A stretch of DNA of 64,000 nucleotides from Moritella dasanensis ArB 0140 (GTDB lineage Bacteria; Pseudomonadota; Gammaproteobacteria; Enterobacterales; Moritellaceae): NCBI RefSeq assembly GCF_000276805.1, contig NZ_AKXQ01000027.1, positions 1-64,000 on the forward strand, given 5' to 3'. A program made the translations under genes and the position numbers. Shown piece by piece: positions 50,267-59,701 of the stretch. Position 1 is the stretch's first letter, and every line of letters begins with the position of its first letter. A model generated the notes under the pieces. The model saw only the letters and a list, made by a program, of their open reading frames with translations, was not told the origin of the DNA and did no database searches.

Positions 50267-50758
50267 TTACTGTTGTGGTGCTAACGCTGTCGCACGCTTA
50301 ATTGCCGCGTCCAGATCAGACAGGTCTAATTCAGCAAAGGCATAAATATCGCCATTTTCTGGATTTTTCCAACGACCAATAATTTTAACGCCATTGAGTG
50401 CTAATTTAGTTTTCGCTTTAATTTCACGTTCAACATTGGCGCTGACTTCACCATTGGCCGCGGCAGTATAATCCGCCTGCATAGCATCAACCGATGTAGC
50501 TAGGATACGCGCAACTTCAGCACGAGCACGATTATCAGCGACAGATTTTTGTAAGGATTGGTCAGCAATGTCATTTGACATGCCCACACCGTGTAATAAA
50601 CGACCAGAATCATCATCGACCGTTTGCGTGCCGATATTCACCCAGTCCGGAGCGCCACTAATGTCGAGATCACTTTCAATGTTAGTTTGACTAGAACATG
50701 CTGATAATAAAGCCATTATACCGGCTGCCACGGTCATTTTTAATGTTGCTATTTTCAT
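50267..50758 (-). CDS. LPP20-family lipoprotein, first gene of the lipoprotein operon
   Basis: A 163-residue lipoprotein (lipobox LLSAC). SGAPDWVNIGTQTVDDDSGR near residue 35 and the following helical VADNRARAEVARILATSVDA are typical of LPP20 proteins; the C-terminal IIGRWKNPENGDIYAFAELD is also shared with them. It resembles a short version of the last gene in this operon, so the two are probably paralogues. It is 54 bases before lpoB. Confidence 0.78.
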   Translation of the reverse strand: MKIATLKMTVAAGIMALLSACSSQTNIESDLDISGAPDWVNIGTQTVDDDSGRLLHGVGMSNDIADQSLQKSVADNRARAEVARILATSVDAMQADYTAAANGEVSANVEREIKAKTKLALNGVKIIGRWKNPENGDIYAFAELDLSDLDAAIKRATALAPQQ

Positions 50759-50854
50759 GATTAATTGGTCCCTAAAAAGTATTCACATAATATATCGTAT
50801 TATAATTTAAAATAGTATTAAGCCAAATCCACTCACGCTATTGATTCGTAGTTA

Positions 50855-50890
50855 TAAAAAAACCAGACTACCTACCGATAGTCTGGTTTA
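50855..50890 (-). terminator. Intrinsic terminator of tsaD
   Basis: AAACCAGACTA pairs perfectly with TAGTCTGGTTT; on the minus strand a run of seven T follows. It lies between tsaD and the lipoprotein operon. Confidence 0.9.
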
Positions 50891-50950
50891 TGTTGTTCAA
50901 ATTTACCCATTTAAGTAAGTATGACAACAAAAAAATCAAATAGTTATGAC

Positions 50951-51994
50951 TTATATCGCATCCATTTGATCTAATGGCCAACGCGGACGAGCCGTGATCT
51001 CTAAGCTGTCATCACCACCGTGACGTAAACGTTGTAAACCGGCATAAGCGATCATCGCACCATTGTCGGTACAGAACTCAATACGCGGATAGAAAACTTC
51101 ACCGTTTTGCTTCACCATCATTTCAGCTAATTTGATGCGTAAGTATTTATTGGCACTCACGCCACCAGCAACAACCAGACGTCGAATGCCAGTTTCTTTG
51201 ATTGCTCGTCTTAGCTTAATGGAAATGGTATCAACCACAGCGTCTTGGAATGCAAAGGCAATATCCGCACGCGTTTGTTCATCAATGCCATCAGCACCCG
51301 CTTCTTCCGCTAATTTTCTTTCTTTAGCAATGGTATTCGCCGCAAATGTCTTTAAGCCTGAGAAACTAAAATCTAAGCCTGGACGATCTGTCATTGGACG
51401 CGGGAACTTATAACGTCCTGCGACACCGTTATCAGCCAATGCCGATAAGCGAGGTCCACCTGGGTAATCTAAACCCAGTAGTTTCGCTGTTTTATCAAAT
51501 GCTTCACCAGCCGCGTCATCAACAGACTCGCCTAACAAGGTATATCGACCCAGACCATCAACACGGACTATTTGCGTGTGACCGCCCGACACCAACATCG
51601 CTAAGAACGGAAAGTCAGGGGTTTCCTCCTCTAACATTGGCGCTAACATATGACCTTCCATATGGTTAATACCTAATGCCGGAACATCCCATGCATAGGC
51701 GATACTACGGCCAACCGTCGCTCCCACCATTAATGCACCAACCAGACCAGGACCGGTAGTATAAGCAATACCGTCAATATCATCTTTAGTACAGCCCGCT
51801 TCTGCTAACGCTGCTTTAATCAGTGGAATAATTTTACGCACATGATCACGTGACGCTAATTCCGGTACGACACCGCCATAATCGGCATGCAGTTTTACTT
51901 GGCTATAAAGTTGATGAGCCATTAGCCCTTGTTCATCACAATAAATTGCAATGCCGGTCTCATCACATGATGTTTCTATTCCTATTACGCGCAT
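50951..51994 (-). CDS. tsaD: tRNA N6-adenosine threonylcarbamoyltransferase
   Basis: A 347-residue ASKHA-fold enzyme that with TsaB, TsaC and TsaE makes t6A37 in tRNAs reading ANN codons. [11 protein letters not shown] at the N-terminus and HMEGH (metal-binding His pair) are diagnostic, as is [14 protein letters not shown]. The start MRVIGIETS at 51994 fits the family and leaves AGGTGA at a proper distance; the ATG three codons upstream is directly against that site. It is divergent from rpsU, the usual arrangement. Confidence 0.97.
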   Translation of the reverse strand: MRVIGIETSCDETGIAIYCDEQGLMAHQLYSQVKLHADYGGVVPELASRDHVRKIIPLIKAALAEAGCTKDDIDGIAYTTGPGLVGALMVGATVGRSIAYAWDVPALGINHMEGHMLAPMLEEETPDFPFLAMLVSGGHTQIVRVDGLGRYTLLGESVDDAAGEAFDKTAKLLGLDYPGGPRLSALADNGVAGRYKFPRPMTDRPGLDFSFSGLKTFAANTIAKERKLAEEAGADGIDEQTRADIAFAFQDAVVDTISIKLRRAIKETGIRRLVVAGGVSANKYLRIKLAEMMVKQNGEVFYPRIEFCTDNGAMIAYAGLQRLRHGGDDSLEITARPRWPLDQMDAI

Positions 51995-52096
51995 TTTATT
52001 CATTCACCTTAAACATGACTCGACAATAGTACCTGTGCAATGGCTTTTTCTCCAGCGCCAAATTATACTTATTTCCCTAGCGACAAGTTATTATTC

Positions 52097-52126
52097 TTTA
52101 CATTTAATCGGGTTTTAGAGTACAAT
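52097..52126 (+). promoter_or_regulatory. Candidate sigma-70 promoter of the rpsU-dnaG-rpoD operon
   Basis: TTTACA (52097-52102) and TACAAT (52121-52126) are 18 bases apart, about 88 bases before rpsU, in the tsaD-rpsU divergent gap. Confidence 0.5.
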
Positions 52127-52213
52127 TCGACACCATTTTTATAGTATTGCTATAAAAATATTTTTAGGTTCCAGATAACTTGGAACCATTTAACCTATAG
52201 GTTGGAAGCAAAC

Positions 52214-52429
52214 ATGCCAGTAATTAAAGTACGTGAAAACGAACCGTTTGACGTTGCTCTACGTCGTTTCAAACGCTCTTGCGAAAAAGCAGGTATCTTA
52301 TCTGAAGTACGTCGTCGTGAGCATTACGAAAAACCTACTACAGTTCGTAAACGTGCTAAAGCAGCAGCGTCTAAGCGTCTAGCTAAGAAACTGTCTCGTG
52401 AAAACGCACGTCGCGTACGTCTATACTAA
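52214..52429 (+). CDS. rpsU: 30S ribosomal protein S21
   Basis: A 71-residue basic protein. [20 protein letters not shown] is the standard S21 start, so ATG 52214 is used rather than the in-frame TTG at 52202; GGAAG precedes it. S21 helps 16S rRNA base-pair with message leaders. It is the first gene of the macromolecular synthesis operon; the terminator after it makes rpsU much more expressed than dnaG. Confidence 0.99.
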   Translation: MPVIKVRENEPFDVALRRFKRSCEKAGILSEVRRREHYEKPTTVRKRAKAAASKRLAKKLSRENARRVRLY

Positions 52430-52515
52430 TCCCTGATTAGTATAAATACTGTATGCATTTAGGCTTATCCCACTGAGCAAGTCTCTGACTTAATCTGCTG
52501 AAGATACGCCTATAA

Positions 52516-52555
52516 ACAAGCCGTGAACTCCTAGAGTCACGGCTTGTTTGCTTTT
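52516..52555 (+). terminator. Terminator or attenuator after rpsU
   Basis: CAAGCCGTGA pairs with TCACGGCTTG, followed by TTTGCTTTT. It corresponds to the partial rpsU-dnaG terminator of E. coli. Confidence 0.85.
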
Positions 52556-52705
52556 AAATACCCATTAAATTTATAACGCAGTCTTATATCGATGCCAGTA
52601 CATAACTGATTTGTTCAACTTAAATAAGTCACGTATTTACTGTAATTGTAATTGTTGCTGTCATTAATATTATCAATCATCTCCACACTCATTAGTTAGG
52701 TACAT

Positions 52706-54445
52706 ATGGCCGGTAGAATACCTCGCGACTTTATCGATGGCTTGATAGGTCGAGCTGATATCGTAGATATCGTCGAAAAACGCGTAAAGCTTAAAAAAGC
52801 AGGTAAAAACTACCAGGCTTGCTGCCCGTTCCATAATGAGAAAAGCCCTTCTTTTACTGTCAGCCAAGACAAACAGTTCTATCATTGCTTTGGTTGTGGT
52901 GCCCACGGTAATGCCATCGGTTTTTTAATGGAATACGACAACCTTGAATTTGTCGAAGCCATTGAAGATCTAGCGGGTTTTTATGGTGTTGCAGTCCCCA
53001 GAGAAGAAGGTGGTAATAATAACGGCCCGACAGCACCCGAGCGTAAAGATTATTACGAACTGCTCGAAAGTGTCACGCGCTTTTATCAATACCAATTAAA
53101 AGAACATCCAAACAAAAAAGTTGTTAATGACTATCTAAAACAACGTGGTTTGACAGCGGAAGTGATAGCTAAATATGGCATTGGTTACGCCGCTCCAGGT
53201 TGGGATAACGTCTTAAAACGCTTTGGCCGTGACAAACATACCGAAGAACAGTTACTCACCACGGGTGTATTAACCGAGAACGAAAATAAATCACGTCGTT
53301 ACGATCGTTTTCGTGAACGCGTGATGTTCCCGATCCGCGATAAGCGTGGCCGGGTGATTGGTTATGGTGGCCGGGTACTTACCGATGAAAAACCCAAATA
53401 CCTAAACTCGCCGGAAACGCCGATCTTCCATAAAGGTAAAGAGCTTTATGGTTTATACGAAGTACGCCAAGCGTATAAAGAGATCCCCCAAATTGTCGTA
53501 GTTGAAGGCTATATGGACGTGGTGGCTTTGGCGCAGTTTGGCATTGATTATGCTGTTGCGTCATTGGGTACTTCTACGTCTGGCGATCAGATGCAGACCT
53601 TGTTCCGCAATACCAATCAAGTAATTTGTTGTTACGACGGTGATAAAGCCGGTCGTGATGCCGCCTGGCGCGCACTCGAAAATGCCTTACCGCAATTACG
53701 CGATGGTAAAGAACTCAACTTTGTATTTTTACCCGATGGCGAAGACCCTGATTCACTTGTCCGTAACCAAGGTAAAGACGCACTTGAGCAACTGTTTAAA
53801 GATGCCCAAACATTACCGGATTTTCTATTTGCCCGTTTAAGTCAAGATATTGAGATCCATACCGATGCGGGACGCAGTAAATTAGCCAGCCAAGCCAAAC
53901 CGCTAATTGAAAAAATGCCCGACGGTTTCTACCGTGGTATCGTACTGAAAAAACTAGCACGTTTCTTAGGCTGGGATGAAACTAAGCTAAATAAGCTGTT
54001 TACGGCCGTAGCCACGACAAAGCCAACTAAAAAAGCGATCCAAATAACACCGATACGTCGCGCTATTGGTCTATTATTGCAAAATCCGCACATTGGTTTT
54101 AATCTACCAATATTCGATGATTTACCGCAATTAAAATTACCCGGTATCAATATTTTATTAAAATTGTTAGCACAAACAAACAGTAGCGATCAAATAAGTA
54201 CCGCACAATTATTAGAATATTGGCGTGATACTCCAGAGCAGAAAGCACTGATAAAGCTGGCTGTGTGGGATCATGGCGCAGATGACGCGGTTGAAGCTGA
54301 GTTTTTCGATACATTATTTGTTCTTTCGACCCAAGTCATCGAACAGCGTTTCGGTGAACTACAATTAAAAATAGCGCAAGGTGGTTTAAGCAAATCTGAG
54401 CGTTTGGAGTATAAAAGCATTTTAGATGAATTAAAATCGTCATAA
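52706..54445 (+). CDS. dnaG: DNA primase
   Basis: A 579-residue primase that makes RNA primers at the replication fork. The zinc ribbon is C40, H43, C61, C64; the TOPRIM catalytic core has VVEGYMDVVALAQFGI and the DGDxAG motif (CYDGDKAGRDAAW). The C-terminal helicase-binding domain is present. It is the second gene of the rpsU-dnaG-rpoD operon. Confidence 0.98.
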   Translation: MAGRIPRDFIDGLIGRADIVDIVEKRVKLKKAGKNYQACCPFHNEKSPSFTVSQDKQFYHCFGCGAHGNAIGFLMEYDNLEFVEAIEDLAGFYGVAVPREEGGNNNGPTAPERKDYYELLESVTRFYQYQLKEHPNKKVVNDYLKQRGLTAEVIAKYGIGYAAPGWDNVLKRFGRDKHTEEQLLTTGVLTENENKSRRYDRFRERVMFPIRDKRGRVIGYGGRVLTDEKPKYLNSPETPIFHKGKELYGLYEVRQAYKEIPQIVVVEGYMDVVALAQFGIDYAVASLGTSTSGDQMQTLFRNTNQVICCYDGDKAGRDAAWRALENALPQLRDGKELNFVFLPDGEDPDSLVRNQGKDALEQLFKDAQTLPDFLFARLSQDIEIHTDAGRSKLASQAKPLIEKMPDGFYRGIVLKKLARFLGWDETKLNKLFTAVATTKPTKKAIQITPIRRAIGLLLQNPHIGFNLPIFDDLPQLKLPGINILLKLLAQTNSSDQISTAQLLEYWRDTPEQKALIKLAVWDHGADDAVEAEFFDTLFVLSTQVIEQRFGELQLKIAQGGLSKSERLEYKSILDELKSS

Positions 54446-54485
54446 TGGCTTGAAATCCGATTCATTAAGCCCCATTTAAGATCTA

Positions 54486-54512
54486 ACAAAAAGAGCCGAA
54501 TTAAATCGGTTC
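54486..54512 (-). terminator. Hairpin between dnaG and rpoD, terminator-like on the minus strand
   Basis: GAGCCGA (54493-54499) pairs with TCGGTTC (54506-54512). On the minus strand it is followed by TTTTTGTT, but no minus-strand gene ends here. On the plus strand it may mark message processing between dnaG and rpoD. A weak TTGAAA / TATAAC pair at 54524-54547 has only 12 bases of spacing. The rest of the 250-base gap shows only the ribosome site of rpoD. Confidence 0.35.
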
Positions 54513-54694
54513 AGAACGCTGAGTTGAAAGTTTTCGCCTAATATAACGTGATAACCGTTATGTTTACGTGCATTTTGACCACAATAATTATACCAATAAG
54601 TAGAAAAAAGCACCGTTTAGCACTATACTGCTTTGTTTGCGCAGTGCTTTTGCGTCTGTATCTTTGAACCACGTCACCGGAGTGGAAGTATTCT

Positions 54695-56521
54695 ATGGAA
54701 TCCCCTCAATCACAATTAAAACTTCTTGTAGCTAAAGGTAAAGAACAAGGTTACCTGACCTATGCCGAAGTAAATGATCATTTACCACAAGATATTGTGG
54801 ATTCAGATCAGGTTGAAGATATTATTCAAATGATCAATGACATGGGTATTCAAGTGCTAGAAACAGCACCTGATGCAGATGACCTATTGATGGCAGAAAA
54901 TACCACTGCACCTGATGATGATGCCGCAGAAGCCGCAGCAGCCGCGCTTGCTTCTGTAGAATCTGAAATTGGTCGTACTACCGATCCTGTGCGCATGTAC
55001 ATGCGTGAGATGGGTACTGTTGAGCTGTTGACTCGTGAAGGCGAGATCAAAATTGCAAAACGTATTGAAGAAGGTATCTACGCGGTACAAACTGCCGTAG
55101 CAGAATACCCAGAAGCAATTAACTCGTTATTAGCACAATACGACAAGTTCCTTGCTGAAGAAGCTCGCTTAAGCGACATCATCACTGGTTTCATCGACCC
55201 GAATGCGGACGATGTAGCACCAACAGCAACACATATCGGCTCAGAATTACCAAGCAAAGAGCTTGAGTCTGATAGCGATGATGACGAAGAAGAGGAAGAA
55301 GGCAATAAAGGGCCTGATCCTGAAGAAGCAGCTGAAAAGTTCACCGAGTTACGTAAACTGCATGCAGCATTACTAAAAGGCATTAAAGAAGACGGTTTAG
55401 AACATCCTAAAACACGTCTACATGTTGAAAAGCTAGGTGAAGTATTCCGTACTTTCCGTCTGATCCCAAAACAATTTGATCGCATTGTAAATAACATGCG
55501 TGACATGATGGATCACGTACGTGTGCAAGAACGTCTTGTAATCAAGATGTGTGTTGAACAATGTAAAATGCCAAAAGCAGCTTTCGTAGAAGCATTTGCG
55601 GGTCACGAAACTGATGGCGCATGGTTCCAAAAAGCACAACAATCAGCGGCACCTTATGCGCAAGCATTACAACGTATCGATTTTGACGTACGCCGTTGCA
55701 TCAACAAATTGAAATTAGTAGAGAACACTACTGGTCTGACTATTTCTCAGATCAAAAACATCAACCGTCGTATGAGTATTGGTGAAGCGAAAGCCCGCCG
55801 TGCGAAAAAAGAAATGGTTGAAGCGAATTTACGTCTGGTAATTTCGATTGCAAAAAAATATACCAACCGTGGTCTACAATTCCTAGATTTAATCCAGGAA
55901 GGTAACATCGGTCTGATGAAAGCCGTAGATAAGTTTGAATACCGTCGTGGTTACAAATTCTCAACTTACGCTACTTGGTGGATCCGTCAGGCAATTACGC
56001 GTTCTATTGCTGACCAAGCACGTACAATCCGTATTCCAGTGCATATGATTGAAACAATCAATAAACTGAATCGTATTTCGCGTCAAATGCTGCAAGAGAT
56101 GGGCCGTGAAGCTACGCCAGAAGAATTGGCTGAGCGCATGATGATGCCAGAAGATCGTATTCGTAAAGTATTGAAGATTGCTAAAGAGCCAATCTCAATG
56201 GAAACTCCTATCGGTGATGATGAAGATTCTCACTTAGGCGATTTCATTGAAGATACAACGCTTTCTTTACCAGTTGACGCTGCTACAAAAGATAGCCTTA
56301 AAGGCGCAACAGACGACGTTCTAGCAGGCCTAACAGCCCGTGAAGCGAAAGTTCTACGTATGCGTTTTGGTATCGATATGAATACCGACCACACACTTGA
56401 AGAAGTGGGTAAACAGTTCGATGTAACGCGTGAGCGTATCCGTCAGATTGAAGCTAAGGCATTACGTAAATTACGTCATCCTAGCCGCAGCGAACAGCTA
56501 CGAAGCTTCTTAGACGAGTAA
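54695..56521 (+). CDS. rpoD: RNA polymerase sigma-70 factor
   Basis: A 608-residue housekeeping sigma factor. Region 1.1 (residues 1-80), region 1.2 ([20 protein letters not shown]), the non-conserved acidic insertion ([14 protein letters not shown], about 195-210), region 2 ([20 protein letters not shown] and [14 protein letters not shown]), region 3 and region 4.2 ([20 protein letters not shown]) are all present. It ends the macromolecular synthesis operon. GGAGTGG precedes the ATG. Confidence 0.99.
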   Translation: MESPQSQLKLLVAKGKEQGYLTYAEVNDHLPQDIVDSDQVEDIIQMINDMGIQVLETAPDADDLLMAENTTAPDDDAAEAAAAALASVESEIGRTTDPVRMYMREMGTVELLTREGEIKIAKRIEEGIYAVQTAVAEYPEAINSLLAQYDKFLAEEARLSDIITGFIDPNADDVAPTATHIGSELPSKELESDSDDDEEEEEGNKGPDPEEAAEKFTELRKLHAALLKGIKEDGLEHPKTRLHVEKLGEVFRTFRLIPKQFDRIVNNMRDMMDHVRVQERLVIKMCVEQCKMPKAAFVEAFAGHETDGAWFQKAQQSAAPYAQALQRIDFDVRRCINKLKLVENTTGLTISQIKNINRRMSIGEAKARRAKKEMVEANLRLVISIAKKYTNRGLQFLDLIQEGNIGLMKAVDKFEYRRGYKFSTYATWWIRQAITRSIADQARTIRIPVHMIETINKLNRISRQMLQEMGREATPEELAERMMMPEDRIRKVLKIAKEPISMETPIGDDEDSHLGDFIEDTTLSLPVDAATKDSLKGATDDVLAGLTAREAKVLRMRFGIDMNTDHTLEEVGKQFDVTRERIRQIEAKALRKLRHPSRSEQLRSFLDE

Positions 56522-56554
56522 TTGAATCGTTAGATACTCTTCTGCATTACAAAA

Positions 56555-56584
56555 ACATCTGATGGCAACATCAGGTGTTTTTTT
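56555..56584 (+). terminator. Intrinsic terminator of rpoD
   Basis: ACATCTGATG pairs with CATCAGGTGT around GCAA and ends in seven T. The same sequence with few changes recurs after the tRNA gene. Confidence 0.93.
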
Positions 56585-56772
56585 ATGCCTGCAATAAAAT
56601 GAATAATAATGTGCCTATCTGTGAGCACGAGTAGAACACGCAGTATCTTCGATGAATAATTGAACAGTTAGTTGGTTACTTGTCTAAGTTATTGAATATG
56701 ACCTAGACACACTGAAACTATACTTATATACTTTCTGCATCTTAAAGCGTCGTAAGAACGTTTGAAAGATCA

Positions 56773-56849
56773 GGGCCCTTAGCTCAGTTGGTTAGAGCAT
56801 CCGACTCATAATCGGCAGGTCCCCAGTTCAAGTCTGGGAGGGCCCACCA
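56773..56849 (+). tRNA. ileX: tRNA-Ile2 (anticodon CAT, lysidine type)
   Basis: A 77-base gene with encoded CCA. The acceptor stem is GGGCCCT/AGGGCCC, the anticodon stem CCGA/TCGG with loop CTCATAA, and the T-arm CCCAG-TTCAAGT-CTGGG. The CAT anticodon could mean Met or Ile2. The CTTAGCTCAGT and GACTCATAATC parts and GTTCAAGTC follow E. coli ileX closely, and ileX is also downstream of rpoD in E. coli, so Ile2 (modified to lysidine by TilS, reading AUA) is preferred over elongator Met. Confidence 0.85.
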
Positions 56850-56858
56850 AATTTTAGA

Positions 56859-56888
56859 ACACTTGATGGCAACATCAGGTGTTTTTTT
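56859..56888 (+). terminator. Intrinsic terminator of the tRNA gene
   Basis: ACACTTGATG pairs with CATCAGGTGT around GCAA and ends in seven T. It is part of a 51-bp direct repeat of the rpoD terminator region. Confidence 0.93.
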
Positions 56889-56965
56889 ATGTCTGTAATA
56901 AACTGAATGACTAATCTAGTCAAATAGTTAGGCAAGTAATAAACGCCTAGCGACCTAATATTCCC

Positions 56966-57907
56966 CTAATTAACTTTCAACACAGTCATGTTAGACGCTA
57001 CACCACCTACATAAATACCAAGCAGCATACAAAGCACAGCAATGAGCCCTGCTGGTGAAAATGCCGGTAAAGCTAACAACAACTGCGTATCATTACCGCC
57101 ACTGGCCAGTACAGCCCCCATACCCATCAGTATTCCTGCGAATAAATGTCTCACTGCTTGTCTTATCGTCATCCATTTGAAAACAAATGCCCGAGTAAAA
57201 ATAGCCGCAATAAGCATTCCCAAGATTAAACTAAGTATCAATAAAAATCGCTCTGCTGACGGCCATTGTTGCTCATTCCCGTACCACACAAACAAACTAA
57301 TATCTTTAAGTAGCCCGCTTGGCGTCCAGTGTGGCTCATACAAAAATACTATGCTCGCCATCATGCCAATACTTAACATCGACAACCACAGTTTTTTATT
57401 ATCGTTATTGAAACGAAACAAGGCGACAACTAACAATATCGACAATAACGCCATTCCCATAAAATGCATACTTGGCGGCAGGATATAAACATCACTTTCG
57501 ACTTTATCAATAAACGAGGCAAGCAAAACCCAACCCGTTAACCAGCCAAGTATAGTCACTAACATGGCTGTCTCTCCACGAGTCAAGCGACTAACGGTCG
57601 ATACACCACAACCCTGATTTACTGCCGCGCCAAAACCAAATAATAATCCACCAACAGCCGAAAACCATGTGGCTTGGTGTGAGACTTGCGTACCCAGACC
57701 TAAAGTCACGTTAGCAATCAATAAAGGCAGCCAAGAAAATGTTCCGCTGAGTAGAATGGCGGCTAAAAACATCGGTTTACCTTTAATGGCTTGATTAACA
57801 CCTTTGACCATACATAACCCGGTGGTTTGCGCTAAATAACCAAGGCTGGCAATTAAAATCAGCGTAATAATAAATAACACCGCATACTCCTGAGCATTGA
57901 CCAACAT
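56966..57907 (-). CDS. YeeE/YedE-family transporter, probable sulfur compound uptake
   Basis: A 313-residue inner membrane protein with about nine hydrophobic segments. GLLFGFGAAVNQGCGVSTVSR near residue 95 and the second, similar half (GILMGMGAVLASGGNDTQLL) are the YeeE/YedE pattern; relatives (TsuA) import thiosulfate through conserved cysteines, of which C32 and C100 are candidates. An alternative GTG start at 57880 has a better ribosome site (AGGAG) and would remove nine residues. No TusA-like gene is adjacent. The second half has lost the central Cys, so the substrate is uncertain. Confidence 0.78.
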   Translation of the reverse strand: MLVNAQEYAVLFIITLILIASLGYLAQTTGLCMVKGVNQAIKGKPMFLAAILLSGTFSWLPLLIANVTLGLGTQVSHQATWFSAVGGLLFGFGAAVNQGCGVSTVSRLTRGETAMLVTILGWLTGWVLLASFIDKVESDVYILPPSMHFMGMALLSILLVVALFRFNNDNKKLWLSMLSIGMMASIVFLYEPHWTPSGLLKDISLFVWYGNEQQWPSAERFLLILSLILGMLIAAIFTRAFVFKWMTIRQAVRHLFAGILMGMGAVLASGGNDTQLLLALPAFSPAGLIAVLCMLLGIYVGGVASNMTVLKVN

Positions 57908-58102
57908 AACAAAGCTAGAATAGAATTGATTTCAAGCCATTTGTATTAGCTTTAAATATAGTAAAGTTATGATGTTGTGTATTCAACACAACACTAGATA
58001 AGATCATATGGTATTCCTGCGCGACGAGAAGAGTGAATTAAACGATAATTTCAGCTAAACTCCTCGCTTATCATATTTGTGTTTCAACGAGTTTCTAATT
58101 TT

Positions 58103-59050
58103 ATGTCTACTGTTCGTGCCACCCATGCTTCCCACATCGTCTTACCAGAAAACGTAACAGATAAACCCACCGTTTTTAGTTTCCTCAGCAACCACTTTAA
58201 ACAGATTGATGCTTCGGTATGGCAGGAGCGCATCATCGAGGGCAAAGTGCATTGGCGGGACGGCCGTTTAATTACCTTGGATTGTGCATTCGTGCCACGA
58301 GAACGTGTGTATTATTATCGCGAGGTGACAGTAGAGAAGAAGGTGCCTTTTGCGGAAAGCGTTATTTACGAAGATGACAACATCATAGTTGCTTACAAGC
58401 CTCATTTCTTAGCGGTCAGTCCAAGTGGTCAATTCGTTAATGAATGTTTGGTTAACCGTCTAAGAATAAAAACTGGAATAGAAACTCTGGTAACAGCCCA
58501 TCGACTTGATCGTGCTACTGCGGGGCTTATGCTGCTATCAAAGCAGCCAGAACAGCGTTCTCTGTACCATGACTTATTTAAACATGGCAATATAACCAAA
58601 CACTATCACGCCATTGCCCGCTTAACACCCGAGTTACGCCAACAACAGCAACAAGGTGAACTAGTGTTACCAGTGCATTGGACGGTAAAAAATAGAATTG
58701 TAAAAGGCGATCCGAGTTTCACTATGAAAATTGTAGACGGGGAAGCGAATAGTCACTCTGAAATTGATTTGATTGAAGTGAAAGGTGAATTTGGACTGTT
58801 TCGATTGTCACCCATTACGGGCAAGACACATCAGTTGCGCTTGCACATGGATAGTTTAGGCATGCCATTGGTGAATGATCGCTTATACCCAACATTGTTA
58901 GACCGATGTGATGATAACTTTGAACAGCCATTGCAGCTATTAGCGCAGCAACTGGCATTTATCGATCCGGTCACGGGTATTGAGCACAACATAGTCACTA
59001 AAGCACTTGATATCAATCCGCTGATAAATCGAAGCATCGATATTATTTAA
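58103..59050 (+). CDS. RluA-family pseudouridine synthase
   Basis: A 315-residue RNA pseudouridine synthase. The catalytic motif is HRLDRATAGLMLLSK (Asp in HRLD), preceded by VIYEDDNIIVAYKPHFLAVSP and followed by SPITGKTHQLRLHM. The N-terminal region lacks a clear S4 domain but has a comparable WQERIIEGKVHWRDGR stretch. It resembles the TruC/RluA-like group without match to a single named enzyme, so the target (rRNA or tRNA) is unclear. ATG 58103 is preferred over GTG 58079, which would add eight poorly conserved residues. Confidence 0.88.
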   Translation: MSTVRATHASHIVLPENVTDKPTVFSFLSNHFKQIDASVWQERIIEGKVHWRDGRLITLDCAFVPRERVYYYREVTVEKKVPFAESVIYEDDNIIVAYKPHFLAVSPSGQFVNECLVNRLRIKTGIETLVTAHRLDRATAGLMLLSKQPEQRSLYHDLFKHGNITKHYHAIARLTPELRQQQQQGELVLPVHWTVKNRIVKGDPSFTMKIVDGEANSHSEIDLIEVKGEFGLFRLSPITGKTHQLRLHMDSLGMPLVNDRLYPTLLDRCDDNFEQPLQLLAQQLAFIDPVTGIEHNIVTKALDINPLINRSIDII

Positions 59051-59055
59051 TCTGT

Positions 59056-59457
59056 TTACACCGCAACATTTAACTTTTTCGCTATTCTAGCTTTCTCTAA
59101 GCAACGTGATATTTTCATTTTAGAGACGGGTTTAACGAGGTAATCGGTAGGCTGGAGTTTGATCACTTGCTTCACCGTACTGATATTATTATCACCCGTC
59201 ACAATAAATACTGGAATGTTAACTTGTTGTTTACGGACATATTCAAGCACCTGTAGACCATCAAGTTCTTCGCGTAAATTAAGATCTAAAAAAATATAAT
59301 CAAATTGTTGTTTTGATAATAAATTCAGTGCTTGGGGGACATTGTCAGCATAAGTAACATGGTCACTATCAGCGTAACATTCAATCGAAATCTTGCGCAC
59401 TAACTGCGTAACAATTTGTACTATCACCTTACTATCTTCAACAATCAGACATCTCAT
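59056..59457 (-). CDS. Single-domain response regulator (CheY-like)
   Basis: A 133-residue receiver domain with D8 in the acidic pocket, phosphoacceptor D58 (IFLDLN), T87 and K109. There is no output domain. No histidine kinase is adjacent; the gene is convergent with the pseudouridine synthase gene. It could act in chemotaxis, in a phosphorelay or with a distant kinase. Confidence 0.9.
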   Translation of the reverse strand: MRCLIVEDSKVIVQIVTQLVRKISIECYADSDHVTYADNVPQALNLLSKQQFDYIFLDLNLREELDGLQVLEYVRKQQVNIPVFIVTGDNNISTVKQVIKLQPTDYLVKPVSKMKISRCLEKARIAKKLNVAV

Positions 59458-59701
59458 TACAACCCCTTTTGATTGTTACCAAACATTAGCTCAGTATAGG
59501 CTGGAGTTCGTTAAAATATCCGTGAGCTTTAACTATTCACCTCGAAAATATGAAACTAGTCACACTTAAAATCAACATCTTATGGTTTTTATAAAGCACT
59601 ATATATTTTGATCTATTTTAACTCAGTTTCATACAACCGAAGAGCGACTAGTCACCAGCCCACTTTAAGGCAGAAGGCCAGCACCGACATTCCGTATTTA
59701 T
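59458..59701. other. Intergenic region with no recognised feature
   Basis: This 244-base gap lies upstream of the response regulator gene and downstream of panF. It is AT-rich. No stable terminator or RNA gene was found. Confidence 0.5.

Larger units (their letters stand above)
56554..56908. repeat. Direct repeat pair (2 x 51 bp) flanking tRNA-Ile2
   Basis: Copies at 56554-56604 and 56858-56908 match at 46 of 51 positions with no gaps and include the full terminator plus about 20 bases beyond. The span given covers both copies and the tRNA between them. Confidence 0.9.

Noticed and set aside
55078-55506. 142-codon minus-strand open frame inside rpoD
   Set aside because: The serine run mirrors the acidic insertion of sigma-70; shadow frame.
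56773-56849. Assignment of the CAT-anticodon tRNA as elongator Met
   Set aside because: Stem and loop bases follow E. coli ileX more closely than metT, and ileX is near rpoD in E. coli; Met remains possible.
56554-56908. Repeats flanking the tRNA as att sites of an integrated element
   Set aside because: Only about 250 bases lie between the copies, no integrase is nearby, and the repeat is a terminator and not the tRNA 3' end.
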